Origin: Salinicola corii
Lineage (GTDB): Bacteria > Pseudomonadota > Gammaproteobacteria > Pseudomonadales > Halomonadaceae
Direction of reading: 5' to 3'
NCBI RefSeq assembly: GCF_008298015.1
Contig: NZ_VTPX01000004.1
Location: 186,001 to 250,000 of the forward strand
Length of the DNA stretch: 64,000 nucleotides
Shown here: positions 52,916 to 60,828 of the stretch, piece after piece
How positions within the stretch are numbered: position 1 is the stretch's first letter
Layout of the letters: each line of letters begins with the position of its first letter
Made by a program: the position numbers and the translations under genes
The notes under the pieces: model-generated
What the model was told of the DNA's origin: nothing
Database searches by the model: none
Seen by the model: the letters and a program-made list of their open reading frames with translations, nothing else

Positions 52916-53761
52916 TTAGCTCTCGCGCAGCATCTCTTCGAGCATCGCGGCGTTGGGGTCGTCCGGCTGGCTGACGACGGCATAGTTGTAATTGCCCTTC
53001 GACCAGTACTGCGCCATGAGCTGGCCGTCGACCCGCTTGCCCGGTTCTAGCATGTGATGGCCGACCCCCGGCGGGCGGATATACATCATCATCTGGCGCC
53101 CGGTCCGATCGCGATAGACCACCATCGCGGCAGGCCCTTGATCGGTGGCCAGCAGCCGGGCGTCGGTCATCTCCAGGCCGGCGGCGCTGAGATCCGGGGG
53201 CATGATCCCGTCACTGAAATGGGCCTGAAACAGCTTGACGATCTTCTCGCGACTATTGGCGCCCGGTTCGGGGACGGCGGTATCGCTGACGCCGACAACG
53301 CTGTTCCCGTCGATGGCCGTGTTTCCATTGATAGTCGTGTTTCCATCGATAGCCGTGTTCCCGTCGAACGAGACGCTGTCGGTGAACAGGCGGTAGGCCT
53401 GAACGGCATCCGCCATCGGCGGTGGCGAGGCCGGATTCATCATGTCACGCACCGTCCAGCCACCGGTCAGGCCGATGCCCAGGGTCATCACCAGCATGGC
53501 GGCCGTGGCCAGCCAGCGCCGTTGCCCGGCCCGCTGGCGACGCCGGATCGCGGCCGGATCGAGCGAGGCATTGGCCGGCCACTGTTCGGGATTGGCGTAC
53601 CGCGCGCGCAAGTGTTGGGTGTCCCTGCGCCACGCCTCGAGTTCCGCCGCCCGTTCCGGGTTGGCCTGGAGCCAGGTTGACACCCACTGCCGACGCTCGG
53701 CGTCCAACTGATCGTCGAGATAGGCGTGCAGGTCCTGTTCGGTAGGTCGATTCGGATTCAT
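52916..53761 (-). CDS. Membrane anti-sigma factor, cysteine-free, with hexapeptide repeats
   Basis: The 281-residue protein has a cytoplasmic anti-sigma N-terminus (TEQDLHAYLDDQLDAERR), one membrane helix (about residues 83-101) and a periplasmic C-terminal domain. It has no cysteine at all, so it is not a zinc/thiol anti-sigma factor. Just after the helix, residues 132-156 are about four six-residue repeats of the (I/F)(D/N)GNTA kind. The C-terminal domain holds a Met/His-rich cluster (RQMMMYIRPPGVGHHM) that might be the sensor. It overlaps the sigma gene by ATGA. Confidence 0.83.
   Translation of the reverse strand: MNPNRPTEQDLHAYLDDQLDAERRQWVSTWLQANPERAAELEAWRRDTQHLRARYANPEQWPANASLDPAAIRRRQRAGQRRWLATAAMLVMTLGIGLTGGWTVRDMMNPASPPPMADAVQAYRLFTDSVSFDGNTAIDGNTTINGNTAIDGNSVVGVSDTAVPEPGANSREKIVKLFQAHFSDGIMPPDLSAAGLEMTDARLLATDQGPAAMVVYRDRTGRQMMMYIRPPGVGHHMLEPGKRVDGQLMAQYWSKGNYNYAVVSQPDDPNAAMLEEMLRES
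53303..53372 (-). repeat. 18-bp tandem repeat inside the anti-sigma gene
   Basis: About 3.8 copies of an 18-base unit (plus strand 53303-53320, 53321-53338, 53339-53356 and a partial copy to 53372) encode the repeated hexapeptide. Because 18 is divisible by three, copy-number change keeps the frame. Confidence 0.85.
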
Positions 53762-54279
53762 TTGAGCCTCCTGAGTGACGGTGCCGGACGCTTCTCGCGC
53801 GGTTCTCCCTCATCCAGCTCGCGCAGGGAACGACGCGCTCTAGAGAGCCGCGACATCACCGTCCCCATCGGAATGTCCAGGGTTTTGCTCACCTCGCGGT
53901 AGCTCAGCCCCTCCACCGAGACGAGCATCAGCAGGGCGCGATGCTCGGGAGGCAGTCGATCGAACGCCTCCCAGGTGGCATTGGCCACGACGATATCTTC
54001 CGCCGAGGCGCTGGTCTGGGGCTCGCCGGTGAACAGCTGCATGAGCCGCGCGTAGCGTCCGGCGCGACGTCGACTGTCGATGAACTGGCGGTACAGGATA
54101 GAGAACAGCCAGGCGCGCAGGTCGCCACCGGGGCGGCGGCGCTGCCAGTGGCTGATGGCCTTTTCCAGTGTCGACTGCACCAGGTCATCGGCATCGCTGG
54201 GACTCTGGGTCAGCGACACGGCAAAGCGCCGCAAACGGGGCAGGAGTTCACGCAGTTGATCGTCATCGGGTGGATTCAT
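53758..54279 (-). CDS. ECF RNA polymerase sigma factor
   Basis: The 173-residue sigma factor has region 2 (LVQSTLEKAISHWQ...DLRAWLFSILYRQFIDSRRR) and region 4 (LPPEHRALLMLVSVEGLSYREVSKTLDIPMGTVMSRLSRARRSL). The start is put at ATG 54279, because a matching ECF promoter lies at 54310-54339 and any start further upstream would precede the promoter. It forms an operon with the anti-sigma gene and is divergent from the peroxidase operon. Confidence 0.92.
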   Translation of the reverse strand: MNPPDDDQLRELLPRLRRFAVSLTQSPSDADDLVQSTLEKAISHWQRRRPGGDLRAWLFSILYRQFIDSRRRAGRYARLMQLFTGEPQTSASAEDIVVANATWEAFDRLPPEHRALLMLVSVEGLSYREVSKTLDIPMGTVMSRLSRARRSLRELDEGEPREKRPAPSLRRLK

Positions 54280-54309
54280 GGATGTTCCAGCGTATCGAAG
54301 GAAGTCGCT

Positions 54310-54339
54310 GTAGGACGAACCGATGGCAATTCTATTCCC
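54310..54339 (-). promoter_or_regulatory. ECF-type promoter of the sigma/anti-sigma operon
   Basis: Read on the reverse strand: GGGAATA (54339-54333), 15 bases, CGTCCTAC (54317-54310). The same two blocks at the same spacing stand before the divergent peroxidase gene, which argues for autoregulation. Confidence 0.8.
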
Positions 54340-54400
54340 TTCTGTCTCCAAGGGAATCGCCAATCTCTCGCCGGCGGGATTCAGGCACGCAATGGTGACT

Positions 54401-54430
54401 GGGAATAAAGTGTCGGCAGCGGCGTCCTAC
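54401..54430 (+). promoter_or_regulatory. ECF-type promoter of the peroxidase/cytochrome b561 operon
   Basis: GGGAATA (54401-54407), 15 bases, CGTCCTAC (54423-54430), about 35 bases before the peroxidase ATG. The spacers of the two divergent promoters are unrelated, so the shared blocks are not due to one simple duplication. Confidence 0.8.
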
Positions 54431-54464
54431 TCGCTCCATTCAGGCAAAGTTGCCCGGAGCAGAC

Positions 54465-55538
54465 ATGACCCAGAACGCCGCACCGCCGCCGAAACTGATA
54501 TTGAGGTTCACGATTATCGGCCTCGTCATCGCCATTCTGGCGACGGCCTTCGCCTACGTGGGCGGTTGGCTGGACCCTGGCCGGCTGACCCCGGATCGGA
54601 TGATCAATACGCTGGAGGACAACGCCGGCGTTCACGAAGGCTACCGACGCAATCACGCCAAGGGGTACTGCGTGGTGGGCAGTTTCGAGAGCAACGGCAA
54701 CGTGGACAGCCTGTCCCGCGCCACTGTTTTCGAAACGGGACGCGTCAGCCCGCTCATCGGCCGCCTCGCGATCCCCGGGGGAGACCCGCACGCCAATGAT
54801 GGCATGCCGCCGATACGCAGTTTCGCGCTGCAGTTCCAGTTGCCGAACGACGAGCAGTGGCGAACCGCGATGAACGCGATGCCGGTGTTTCCGGTATCGA
54901 CACCGCAGGCGTTCTGGGAACTGTTGAAAGCCTCCCAGCCGGATTCGCAGAGCGGCAAGCCGGACCCCGCGAAAATGGCGGCCTTCTTTGCCGGCCATCC
55001 GGAAACCAAGCCATTCCTGGCATGGGCGAAAACCGCCCAGCGCTCCTCGAGCTTCGTCAACGTCGAGTACAACAGCCTTGATGCCTTCCGCTTCATCGAT
55101 GCCGGCGGGACGACCCACTTCGTACGCTGGGGGCTGGTGCCGGAAGCGCCCTTCACGCCGATGACCGAGGCCCAGAAGCAGGATCCCGATTTTCTGTCCC
55201 GGGACTTGCGGGAACGCCTGGATAAGGGGCCCCAGCGCTGGCACCTGATCGTCACCGTGGCCAATCCCGGTGACCCCACCGACGATGCCACCCTGGCCTG
55301 GCCGGCGGATCGCCGCCAGATCGATGCCGGCATCGTCACCATCGACCGTGCCCAGGACCAGGCCGACGGCCCCTGTCGTGACATCAACTACGACCCGCTG
55401 GTGCTGCCCGACGGTATCGCCGGCTCCGACGACCCGCTGTTGAGCGCGCGTTCAGCCGCCTATTCGGAATCCTATAACCGACGCACTCGCGAGGAGGCCG
55501 AATCGGCGACATCCTCGACCCAGGAGCCACGATCATGA
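54465..55538 (+). CDS. Catalase-family peroxidase (SrpA/KatA-like), membrane anchored
   Basis: The 357-residue heme protein of the small catalase-related group starts at ATG 54465 with GGAG 5 bases before it. An uncleaved-looking N-terminal helix (LILRFTIIGLVIAILATAFAYVGG) anchors it at the inner membrane, facing the periplasm. The distal histidine lies in YRRNHAKGYCVVGSF, and the proximal heme tyrosine in the C-terminal ARSAAYSESYNRR. Such proteins use peroxide to oxidise organic substrates and have little true catalase activity. The adjacent cytochrome b561 may be its electron partner. Confidence 0.88.
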   Translation: MTQNAAPPPKLILRFTIIGLVIAILATAFAYVGGWLDPGRLTPDRMINTLEDNAGVHEGYRRNHAKGYCVVGSFESNGNVDSLSRATVFETGRVSPLIGRLAIPGGDPHANDGMPPIRSFALQFQLPNDEQWRTAMNAMPVFPVSTPQAFWELLKASQPDSQSGKPDPAKMAAFFAGHPETKPFLAWAKTAQRSSSFVNVEYNSLDAFRFIDAGGTTHFVRWGLVPEAPFTPMTEAQKQDPDFLSRDLRERLDKGPQRWHLIVTVANPGDPTDDATLAWPADRRQIDAGIVTIDRAQDQADGPCRDINYDPLVLPDGIAGSDDPLLSARSAAYSESYNRRTREEAESATSSTQEPRS

Positions 55539-56083
55539 ACCCACGGACTGCCGGTACCTTTTCCCTCCCCGCCCGTCTGCTGCACTGGCTGATGGCGATC
55601 ATGATCCTGACGATGCTGTTTGTCGGCGTCGGCATGGTGGCCACGGTTTCCGAGCGCCACGTATGGCTCGTTCAGCTTCATAAACCGCTGGGAATCGCGA
55701 TTCTCGCGCTGGTCATCGTGCGGCTGCTGGTGCGCTGGCGATATGGCACCCCGGCGCTGCCCGCGGACCTGCCGCCCTGGCAACGCGCCGCTGCCCATCT
55801 CTCCCACTGGGCGCTGTATGCATTGATGTTGGCGATGCCGCTGATCGGCTGGACCATGCTCTCGGCCGGCGGCTACCCGGTCACACTCTTCGCCGGCGTC
55901 ACGCTGCCGGACCTGGTGTCGCCATCTCCCACGCTCTACAGCGCGTTGCGCTTCGCCCATACCTGGCTGGCGCTGAGCCTGTTCGCGCTCATTCTCCTGC
56001 ACCTGGCGGCAGCGCTTTATCATGCTCTGATTCGTCGGGATGGCGTATTGGCCAGCATGACCAGAAGCCGCAAACAGCCATAA
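55535..56083 (+). CDS. Cytochrome b561
   Basis: The 182-residue membrane protein has four helices with paired heme-ligand histidines (LLHWLMAIMIL, LHKPLGIAILAL, LSHWALYALMLAMP, FAHTWLALSLFALILLHLAAALYH). It passes electrons between quinol and periplasmic acceptors. Its ATG overlaps the peroxidase stop, so both are made together, and the pair could couple quinol oxidation to peroxide reduction. Confidence 0.93.
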   Translation: MNPRTAGTFSLPARLLHWLMAIMILTMLFVGVGMVATVSERHVWLVQLHKPLGIAILALVIVRLLVRWRYGTPALPADLPPWQRAAAHLSHWALYALMLAMPLIGWTMLSAGGYPVTLFAGVTLPDLVSPSPTLYSALRFAHTWLALSLFALILLHLAAALYHALIRRDGVLASMTRSRKQP

Positions 56084-56215
56084 ATCGCGACACGCTTTTT
56101 CATGGTAAAAGACGATAGGAATGGATATGCAGCAAGCGATCAGGTCGGCGTCACGCCAACCCGGTCGCTTTCTTCACGACCAGTCGTTTCCGCTCCGAAA
56201 TCAGGCGATGAACGT

Positions 56216-56244
56216 CAAAAAGCCGAGGTGATTGGCCTCGGCTT
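56216..56244 (-). terminator. Terminator of the small secreted protein gene
   Basis: AAGCCGAGG (56220-56228) pairs with CCTCGGCTT (56236-56244). On the reverse strand the stem is followed by a T-run (A-run 56217-56221). It stands about 50 bases behind the stop at 56292. The 208-base gap 56084-56291 holds no convincing gene. Confidence 0.8.
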
Positions 56245-56291
56245 GGGCGTTATTGATCGCGAGTTATTGGTCGCTTTCGATGCGTCGATGC

Positions 56292-56654
56292 TCAGGCGGG
56301 ATTGGTGGTGTAGAGCCGTTTGATGACGGCCATTTGCGCAGCACTCTGCCCCTCCGCAATCAAGCTCTGCTGCGCCCTGCCCAGCGCTTTCATGGTGGTC
56401 ATGCCGGTGCGGTTCTGTTCGGCACGCAGCGCATTGGCGCTGGCTTCACTGTGACCCGCGCCGATATCCAGGCGCCAGGGCCCGAACTGGTTGGCCGTCA
56501 TCATGGCGGGCTGCAGGCTCAGCGGCTGGTGCAGTCGCTGCATGGCTTCCTGCTGGGCAATACTGTTATCGGCCTGGGCCAATAGCGGCATGAAGCCGGC
56601 AAGCGCGACGGCGGCGGCGACTCGGGCCAGGCGAGACATTGTCTTGGTTTCCAT
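56292..56654 (-). CDS. Small secreted protein of unknown function
   Basis: The 120-residue protein has a clear signal peptide (RLARVAAAVALAGFMPLLAQA, cleavage near residue 28). The mature part of about 90 residues is rich in Ala, Gln and Met, with no cysteine. It includes QPLSLQPAMMTANQFGPW and RAEQNRTGMTTMKALGRAQQS. I recognise no family. AGGAG precedes the start (6 bases before ATG 56654). It has an ECF promoter of the same type as the neighbouring peroxidase system, so it is probably a partner or target in oxidative or envelope stress. Confidence 0.7.
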   Translation of the reverse strand: METKTMSRLARVAAAVALAGFMPLLAQADNSIAQQEAMQRLHQPLSLQPAMMTANQFGPWRLDIGAGHSEASANALRAEQNRTGMTTMKALGRAQQSLIAEGQSAAQMAVIKRLYTTNPA

Positions 56655-56739
56655 CATCGACTCCTGTCATGAAATAGCTGCGACTCGAATGTGTGGTCGC
56701 TGTCGACAGCGGGATAATTCCTGTCACTGTCGGCTGCAG

Positions 56740-56768
56740 GTAAGACGAATGGCGCAGCGAACTATTCC
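56740..56768 (-). promoter_or_regulatory. ECF-type promoter of the small secreted protein gene
   Basis: On the reverse strand: GGAATA (56768-56763), 15 bases, CGTCTTAC (56747-56740). It differs by one base from the -10 block of the two promoters at the sigma locus and keeps the 15-base spacing. The coding start follows about 85 bases downstream. Confidence 0.7.
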
Positions 56769-56820
56769 TCGCTTTCGATGATGAAATTCGACGCTGACAC
56801 CAGCTCCGCTGAGTGCGTCT

Positions 56821-57756
56821 TTAAGCGTTCGATGACCACGCCGCTCCGGTCAATTCACACGACACTTTCCATAGCCGATCTTCCACCGCCCGGTCCCTGG
56901 CCGCGGCACTGCGATGGGCGCGTTTGGGTGCGCCGCGGGTCTCGCTGAAGCCGTCGGGGCCGAAGTAGTCGCCGGGGCGTACGTCGTCGGCGAGCGCGGC
57001 GTGGAGCGTGGGTCTGGCGCCTTCGGCGGCGGATTGGCTGACCAGCGGCATCACCAGCTTGAATGCCTGGCCGACCAGCGCGCGGCTCTTCACGCCGGCA
57101 TCGAACAGCGCCGTGCGGGAAAGCCCGGGATGGGCGGCGACACTCAACAGCCCCCAGCCGTGCTGGTCGCTCCGTTGCTGCAGCGCCTGGGCGAACAACA
57201 GCATGGCGAGTTTGGACTGGCGGTAGGCGCGCCACGGGTCGTAGTCGCGCTCGCCGTTGAGGTCGTCGAAATCGATCCTGCCGCTGCGGTGCGCCAGGCT
57301 CGAGAGCTGGACGACGCGTGCTGGCGCTGACTCGGAACCCGACGACGAGGCGGCGACCAGCAGCGGCAGCAGCAGGCTGGTGAGCAGGAAGTGGCCAAGG
57401 TAGTTGACCCCGAACTGGCGCTCGCAACCGTCCTCGGTGCGCTCACGCCTGGGCAGCGCCATGATACCGGCGTTGTTGATCAGCCGTTGCAGCGACGTCT
57501 CGCTCTCCTGCAGGCGGTCGGCGAACTGGCGTACCGATTCGAGGCTGTCGAGATCGAGCAGCTCGAAGCGAACCTCGGCGCCGGGTTGATGAGTGCGCAC
57601 CGCGTGGCAGGCGAGCTTGCCCTTGTCGGGATTGCGCCCGGCGACGACAATGCGAAACCCGTTCGCTGCCAGGCCCTTGGCAGTCTCCAGCCCGAGTCCG
57701 GCGGTGGCACCGGTGACGATGGCCAGCGGCGCTGCCGCCGGGGGGAATTCGGTCAT
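56821..57756 (-). CDS. Short-chain dehydrogenase/reductase
   Basis: The 311-residue NAD(P)-dependent SDR has the cofactor motif TGATAGLGLETAKG near residue 16, NNAGIMALP, the catalytic serine region VVQLSSLAH and the YRQSK catalytic pair. Its length and the C-terminal segment resemble retinol-dehydrogenase/protochlorophyllide-reductase-like SDRs of unknown bacterial substrate. ATG 57756 has GGGAG 8 bases before it; the GTG at 57765 lies too close to the ribosome site. Confidence 0.87.
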   Translation of the reverse strand: MTEFPPAAAPLAIVTGATAGLGLETAKGLAANGFRIVVAGRNPDKGKLACHAVRTHQPGAEVRFELLDLDSLESVRQFADRLQESETSLQRLINNAGIMALPRRERTEDGCERQFGVNYLGHFLLTSLLLPLLVAASSSGSESAPARVVQLSSLAHRSGRIDFDDLNGERDYDPWRAYRQSKLAMLLFAQALQQRSDQHGWGLLSVAAHPGLSRTALFDAGVKSRALVGQAFKLVMPLVSQSAAEGARPTLHAALADDVRPGDYFGPDGFSETRGAPKRAHRSAAARDRAVEDRLWKVSCELTGAAWSSNA

Positions 57757-57859
57757 CGAAGTCACTCCCGTGAAGGTCTATGTTGAAAGTCTGTATTGAA
57801 GGATGGATTCGACGCAGTGTGCAGGTTTCCTCGAACAGGGATATCAATGGGAGTCGCCA

Positions 57860-58429
57860 ATGGCAACGAGAAGTCTCATCGGACGTAGCTGGTGGATTCT
57901 GATGGCGTTCGGCGTCATCGCCATCGTATTCGGTCTGATCGCGGTGTTTCGGCCGCTGGCCGCCATCGCGGCGTTGACCTGGATCATGGGCATCATGGCA
58001 CTGGCGGAGGGCGTCTCCACGCTGTTCATGACGGCGACGGCCTATCGGGGAGCGGGCAAAGGATGGCTGATCGGCTACGGCGCGTTGTCGATACTGTTCG
58101 GTCTGCTCGCGATCTTCGATCCGCTCTCCATGGCCAGCGCGCTGCTGGTGCTGGTCGGCATCTGGCTGATCATCGCCGGGGTCTATCGCCTGCTGTTGGG
58201 CCTGCGCATCCGCCGCCCCGTGCCCGGCCAGGGTTGGGCCGCGCCGGGCGAGGGCTGGACCGTTCTCAGTGGCGTGCTGGCACTGCTGCTGGGCATCCTA
58301 CTCGTCGTCAGCCCGCTCAGCGGCCTGGTGGCCACTGCGCTGTGGATCGGTATCGTCGCGCTGGTTTACGGCGTCATCCAGGTGATCGCGGCGTTGCGGG
58401 TGCGCAAGGCGTTTGCCGGCACTCGCTAG
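57860..58429 (+). CDS. HdeD family membrane protein
   Basis: The 189-residue inner-membrane protein has six helices arranged in three pairs, the pattern of HdeD/DUF308 proteins: SWWILMAFGVIAIVFGLIAVFRP, WLIGYGALSILFGLLAIFDP and GWTVLSGVLALLLGILLVVSPLSG. HdeD supports acid resistance in enteric bacteria; the role here is unknown. ATG 57860 has GGGAG 6 bases upstream. An AAGCGCCCAA/TTGGGTGCTT hairpin at 58449-58472 could end both this gene and the convergent mltA. Confidence 0.85.
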   Translation: MATRSLIGRSWWILMAFGVIAIVFGLIAVFRPLAAIAALTWIMGIMALAEGVSTLFMTATAYRGAGKGWLIGYGALSILFGLLAIFDPLSMASALLVLVGIWLIIAGVYRLLLGLRIRRPVPGQGWAAPGEGWTVLSGVLALLLGILLVVSPLSGLVATALWIGIVALVYGVIQVIAALRVRKAFAGTR

Positions 58430-58474
58430 CCAGGTAGCAATGTCCACGAAGCGCCCAAACGATTGGGTGCTTTC

Positions 58475-59599
58475 TCATTTGGGCATCAGCACCCACATCT
58501 CGCCCCGCTGTTTCATCCGGCTGGCGGCTTCCCCGGCGGCATCGCCGTGGCCCCAGTAGAAGTCTGCGCGTACCGCGCCCTTTACCGCGCTGCCGGTGTC
58601 CTGCGCCACCATCAGGCGCTGCAGCGGCCGGTTGGAAAGCGGCTGGGTGGTGGAGAGAAACACCGGCGCGCCGAGGGGGATCTCGTCCGGGTCGACCGCG
58701 ATGCTGCGCTCGGAGGTGAGCGGCACCCCCAGTGCGCCCACCGGACCGCTGGTATCGGCCAGGGCTTCGCTGCCCTTGAGCTCACGGAAGAACACCATGC
58801 GCGGATTGACGTTGAGCATCTCTTCGACCTGGCCCGGATGCCGGCGCGCCCAGTCGCGCACGCCGGGCAGCGTGGCTTCGGCCGGGGTGATTTCGCCGCG
58901 TTCGATCAGGCGCTTGGCGAAGGACTGGAACGGCTGATTGTTGGTGCCGGCGTAGGCCACGCGCATGGTGGTGCCGTCGGTCATCTCGACGCGGCCGGAG
59001 CCCTGAATCTGCAGGTAGGCCGCTTCCACAGGATCGTCGACCCAGACCAGTTCCGTGCCATCGAGATCGCCGCTGCGCATCAGTTCGGCGCGGGTTGGGC
59101 CGACGTGGGTGTGCTTCTTCCAGTATTTCGGGTACTGGTAGAGTGGCGTCTGGTAGGGTCCGCCCCGCACGCGGGAGCCGCGCAGGATCGGCTCGTAGTA
59201 GCCGGTGATCAGGCCGGTGGCGCTGCCGTCGCTGTTGGTCACGCGGTAAGGCACGAAACGGGACTCGAAGAAGTTCTGGATCGCCAGGGCATCGAGCGGA
59301 TCGACCGACCGGGCATCGTGGCAGACGCTTTGCCATGCTGGCTTGCGCTCGAGCCGAGTGCAGCTCTCCTGGAAGGCGCTCCACGCCGCCATCGGCTGGT
59401 CCCGGCTCCAGCCTGGCAGGTTGTGCCAAGTGGTCTTGCGTGCCGGCTGTTCGATCCACGCCTCCGGGCTTTCGCCCGACGTGGTGGTCGCGATAGGGCC
59501 GCTGGAACAGCCGGCCACGAGCAGGGCAAAGACAAGACAGGCCAGCAGCGAGGGAAAGCGATGTAATGAGGCGCGCTGGCGCGAGGCGCTGGAGAGCAT
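58475..59599 (-). CDS. mltA: Membrane-bound lytic murein transglycosylase A
   Basis: The 374-residue outer-membrane lipoprotein (signal LLACLVFALLVAGC, cysteine near residue 27) cleaves peptidoglycan glycan strands to 1,6-anhydro products. MltA features are GLITGYYEPILRGSR, YLQIQGSGRVEMTDG, GVPLTSERSIAVDP and the C-terminal 3D-like domain with AQDTGSAVKGAVRADFYWG, which holds the catalytic aspartate. ATG 59599 is chosen as the last Met before the signal peptide with an AGGA upstream. Confidence 0.93.
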   Translation of the reverse strand: MLSSASRQRASLHRFPSLLACLVFALLVAGCSSGPIATTTSGESPEAWIEQPARKTTWHNLPGWSRDQPMAAWSAFQESCTRLERKPAWQSVCHDARSVDPLDALAIQNFFESRFVPYRVTNSDGSATGLITGYYEPILRGSRVRGGPYQTPLYQYPKYWKKHTHVGPTRAELMRSGDLDGTELVWVDDPVEAAYLQIQGSGRVEMTDGTTMRVAYAGTNNQPFQSFAKRLIERGEITPAEATLPGVRDWARRHPGQVEEMLNVNPRMVFFRELKGSEALADTSGPVGALGVPLTSERSIAVDPDEIPLGAPVFLSTTQPLSNRPLQRLMVAQDTGSAVKGAVRADFYWGHGDAAGEAASRMKQRGEMWVLMPK

Positions 59600-59800
59600 G
59601 CAGGGTCGATCCTTGAAACACGATGCATTAAGAAGACGAATATAAAAAGTCGGTGAAAAAGCTGGAGCGAGCATATCGCCGCCGCTCGATGGCGTCGAGC
59701 GAGGTATCGACCAAAGACAAGCGCTGCAAGTTCCTCCAGCGGCGCATTACACTATGTCCTTTTACTACGCCCTTTGCGCTTCAAGCGGCAGGATCGTCTC

Positions 59801-60673
59801 ATGACCCAAGTCATCTCCATTCAGAGCCACGTCGCCTACGGTTACGTCGGCAACCGTGCCGCCGTATTTCCGCTTCAGCGGCTGGGGCTGGAAGTCACCG
59901 CCATCAACACCGTCCAGTTCTCCAACCACACCGGCTATGGCACCTTTACCGGCGATGTGTTCACGCCCGACCACCTCAGGAACGTGCTGGACGGCGTCGA
60001 ATCCCTGGTTGGGCTCGACGGTGTCGATGCCGTGCTATCCGGGTACATGGGCGACGAAGGCATCGGTCGCGCCGTGCTGGACAGCGTCGATCGCGTCAAA
60101 CAGGCCAATCCGGACGCACTCTACTGCTGCGACCCGGTGATGGGCGATGTCGGCCGCGGCTTCTTCGTGCGCGAAGGCATTCCCGAGTGGATGCGCGACC
60201 ACGCCATTGCCCGCGCCGATATTGTCACCCCCAACCAGTTCGAGCTCGCCTTTCTCGCCGGGCGCGAGATCGACACGCTGGAAGATGCCCTCGCCGCTGC
60301 CGCCGCGTTGCGTGCCAAAGGGCCTAAGGTAGTGCTGATCACTTCGCTGGAAGTCGCCGGGGACGATGAAGATCACATCGGCATGCTGGTCGACGCCCCT
60401 GGCGGTAGCTGGCGGATTGCCACGCCCAAGGTGGATTTCGCCATTCCGCCCAATGGCGCCGGCGATTTCACTGCCGCGATGTTCCTCGCCCACAGCCTGC
60501 GCGCCGGCCTCACCGACGAAGGCCCCGCCCGCGCCCTGGAGCAGACCGCCGCCGCGGTGCAGATGCTGTTCGAACACACCCGCCGTGCCGGCACCCGCGA
60601 ACTGGCGATGATCGCCGCCCAGCAGGATATCGTTTCGCCTACGGTGACCCTGCACGCCGAAAAGCTTCGTTGA
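59801..60673 (+). CDS. pdxY: Pyridoxal kinase PdxY
   Basis: The 290-residue kinase of the vitamin B6 salvage pathway makes pyridoxal phosphate. It starts with VISIQSHVAYGYVGNRAAVFPLQRLG, has the central block DPVMGDVGRGFFV and the ATP/anion-hole motif PPNGAGDFTAAMFLAH near residue 220. ATG 59801 has AGGA in front and gives the standard length. Confidence 0.94.
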   Translation: MTQVISIQSHVAYGYVGNRAAVFPLQRLGLEVTAINTVQFSNHTGYGTFTGDVFTPDHLRNVLDGVESLVGLDGVDAVLSGYMGDEGIGRAVLDSVDRVKQANPDALYCCDPVMGDVGRGFFVREGIPEWMRDHAIARADIVTPNQFELAFLAGREIDTLEDALAAAAALRAKGPKVVLITSLEVAGDDEDHIGMLVDAPGGSWRIATPKVDFAIPPNGAGDFTAAMFLAHSLRAGLTDEGPARALEQTAAAVQMLFEHTRRAGTRELAMIAAQQDIVSPTVTLHAEKLR

Positions 60674-60686
60674 GCCGAAAACTGGC

Positions 60687-60801
60687 TGTGCTCGGTCATA
60701 CGGCGTTAAAAATCGGCTTAACATGCTCATTTACAAACTCGTAAACTCCGCTGTTGCGCCGATTTTTTGCCTTGTCTGACCATCGCTCGCCGACTTTTCG
60801 G
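60687..60801 (-). repeat. Dispersed intergenic repeat, copy 2
   Basis: This is the reverse-complement partner of 3745-3872, with the shared GTTTACGAG...TGTAAATGAGCAT core and CAGACAAGGCAAAAA block. It fills most of the gap between pdxY and the DUF72 gene, beginning 14 bases behind the pdxY stop. Confidence 0.75.
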
Positions 60802-60828
60802 AGCTTATGACTGCATGGAAGCAAAGCT

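Noticed and set aside
56102..56323. A 73-codon frame behind cytochrome b561
   Set aside because: It has no ribosome site and runs through the terminator of the convergent small-protein gene.
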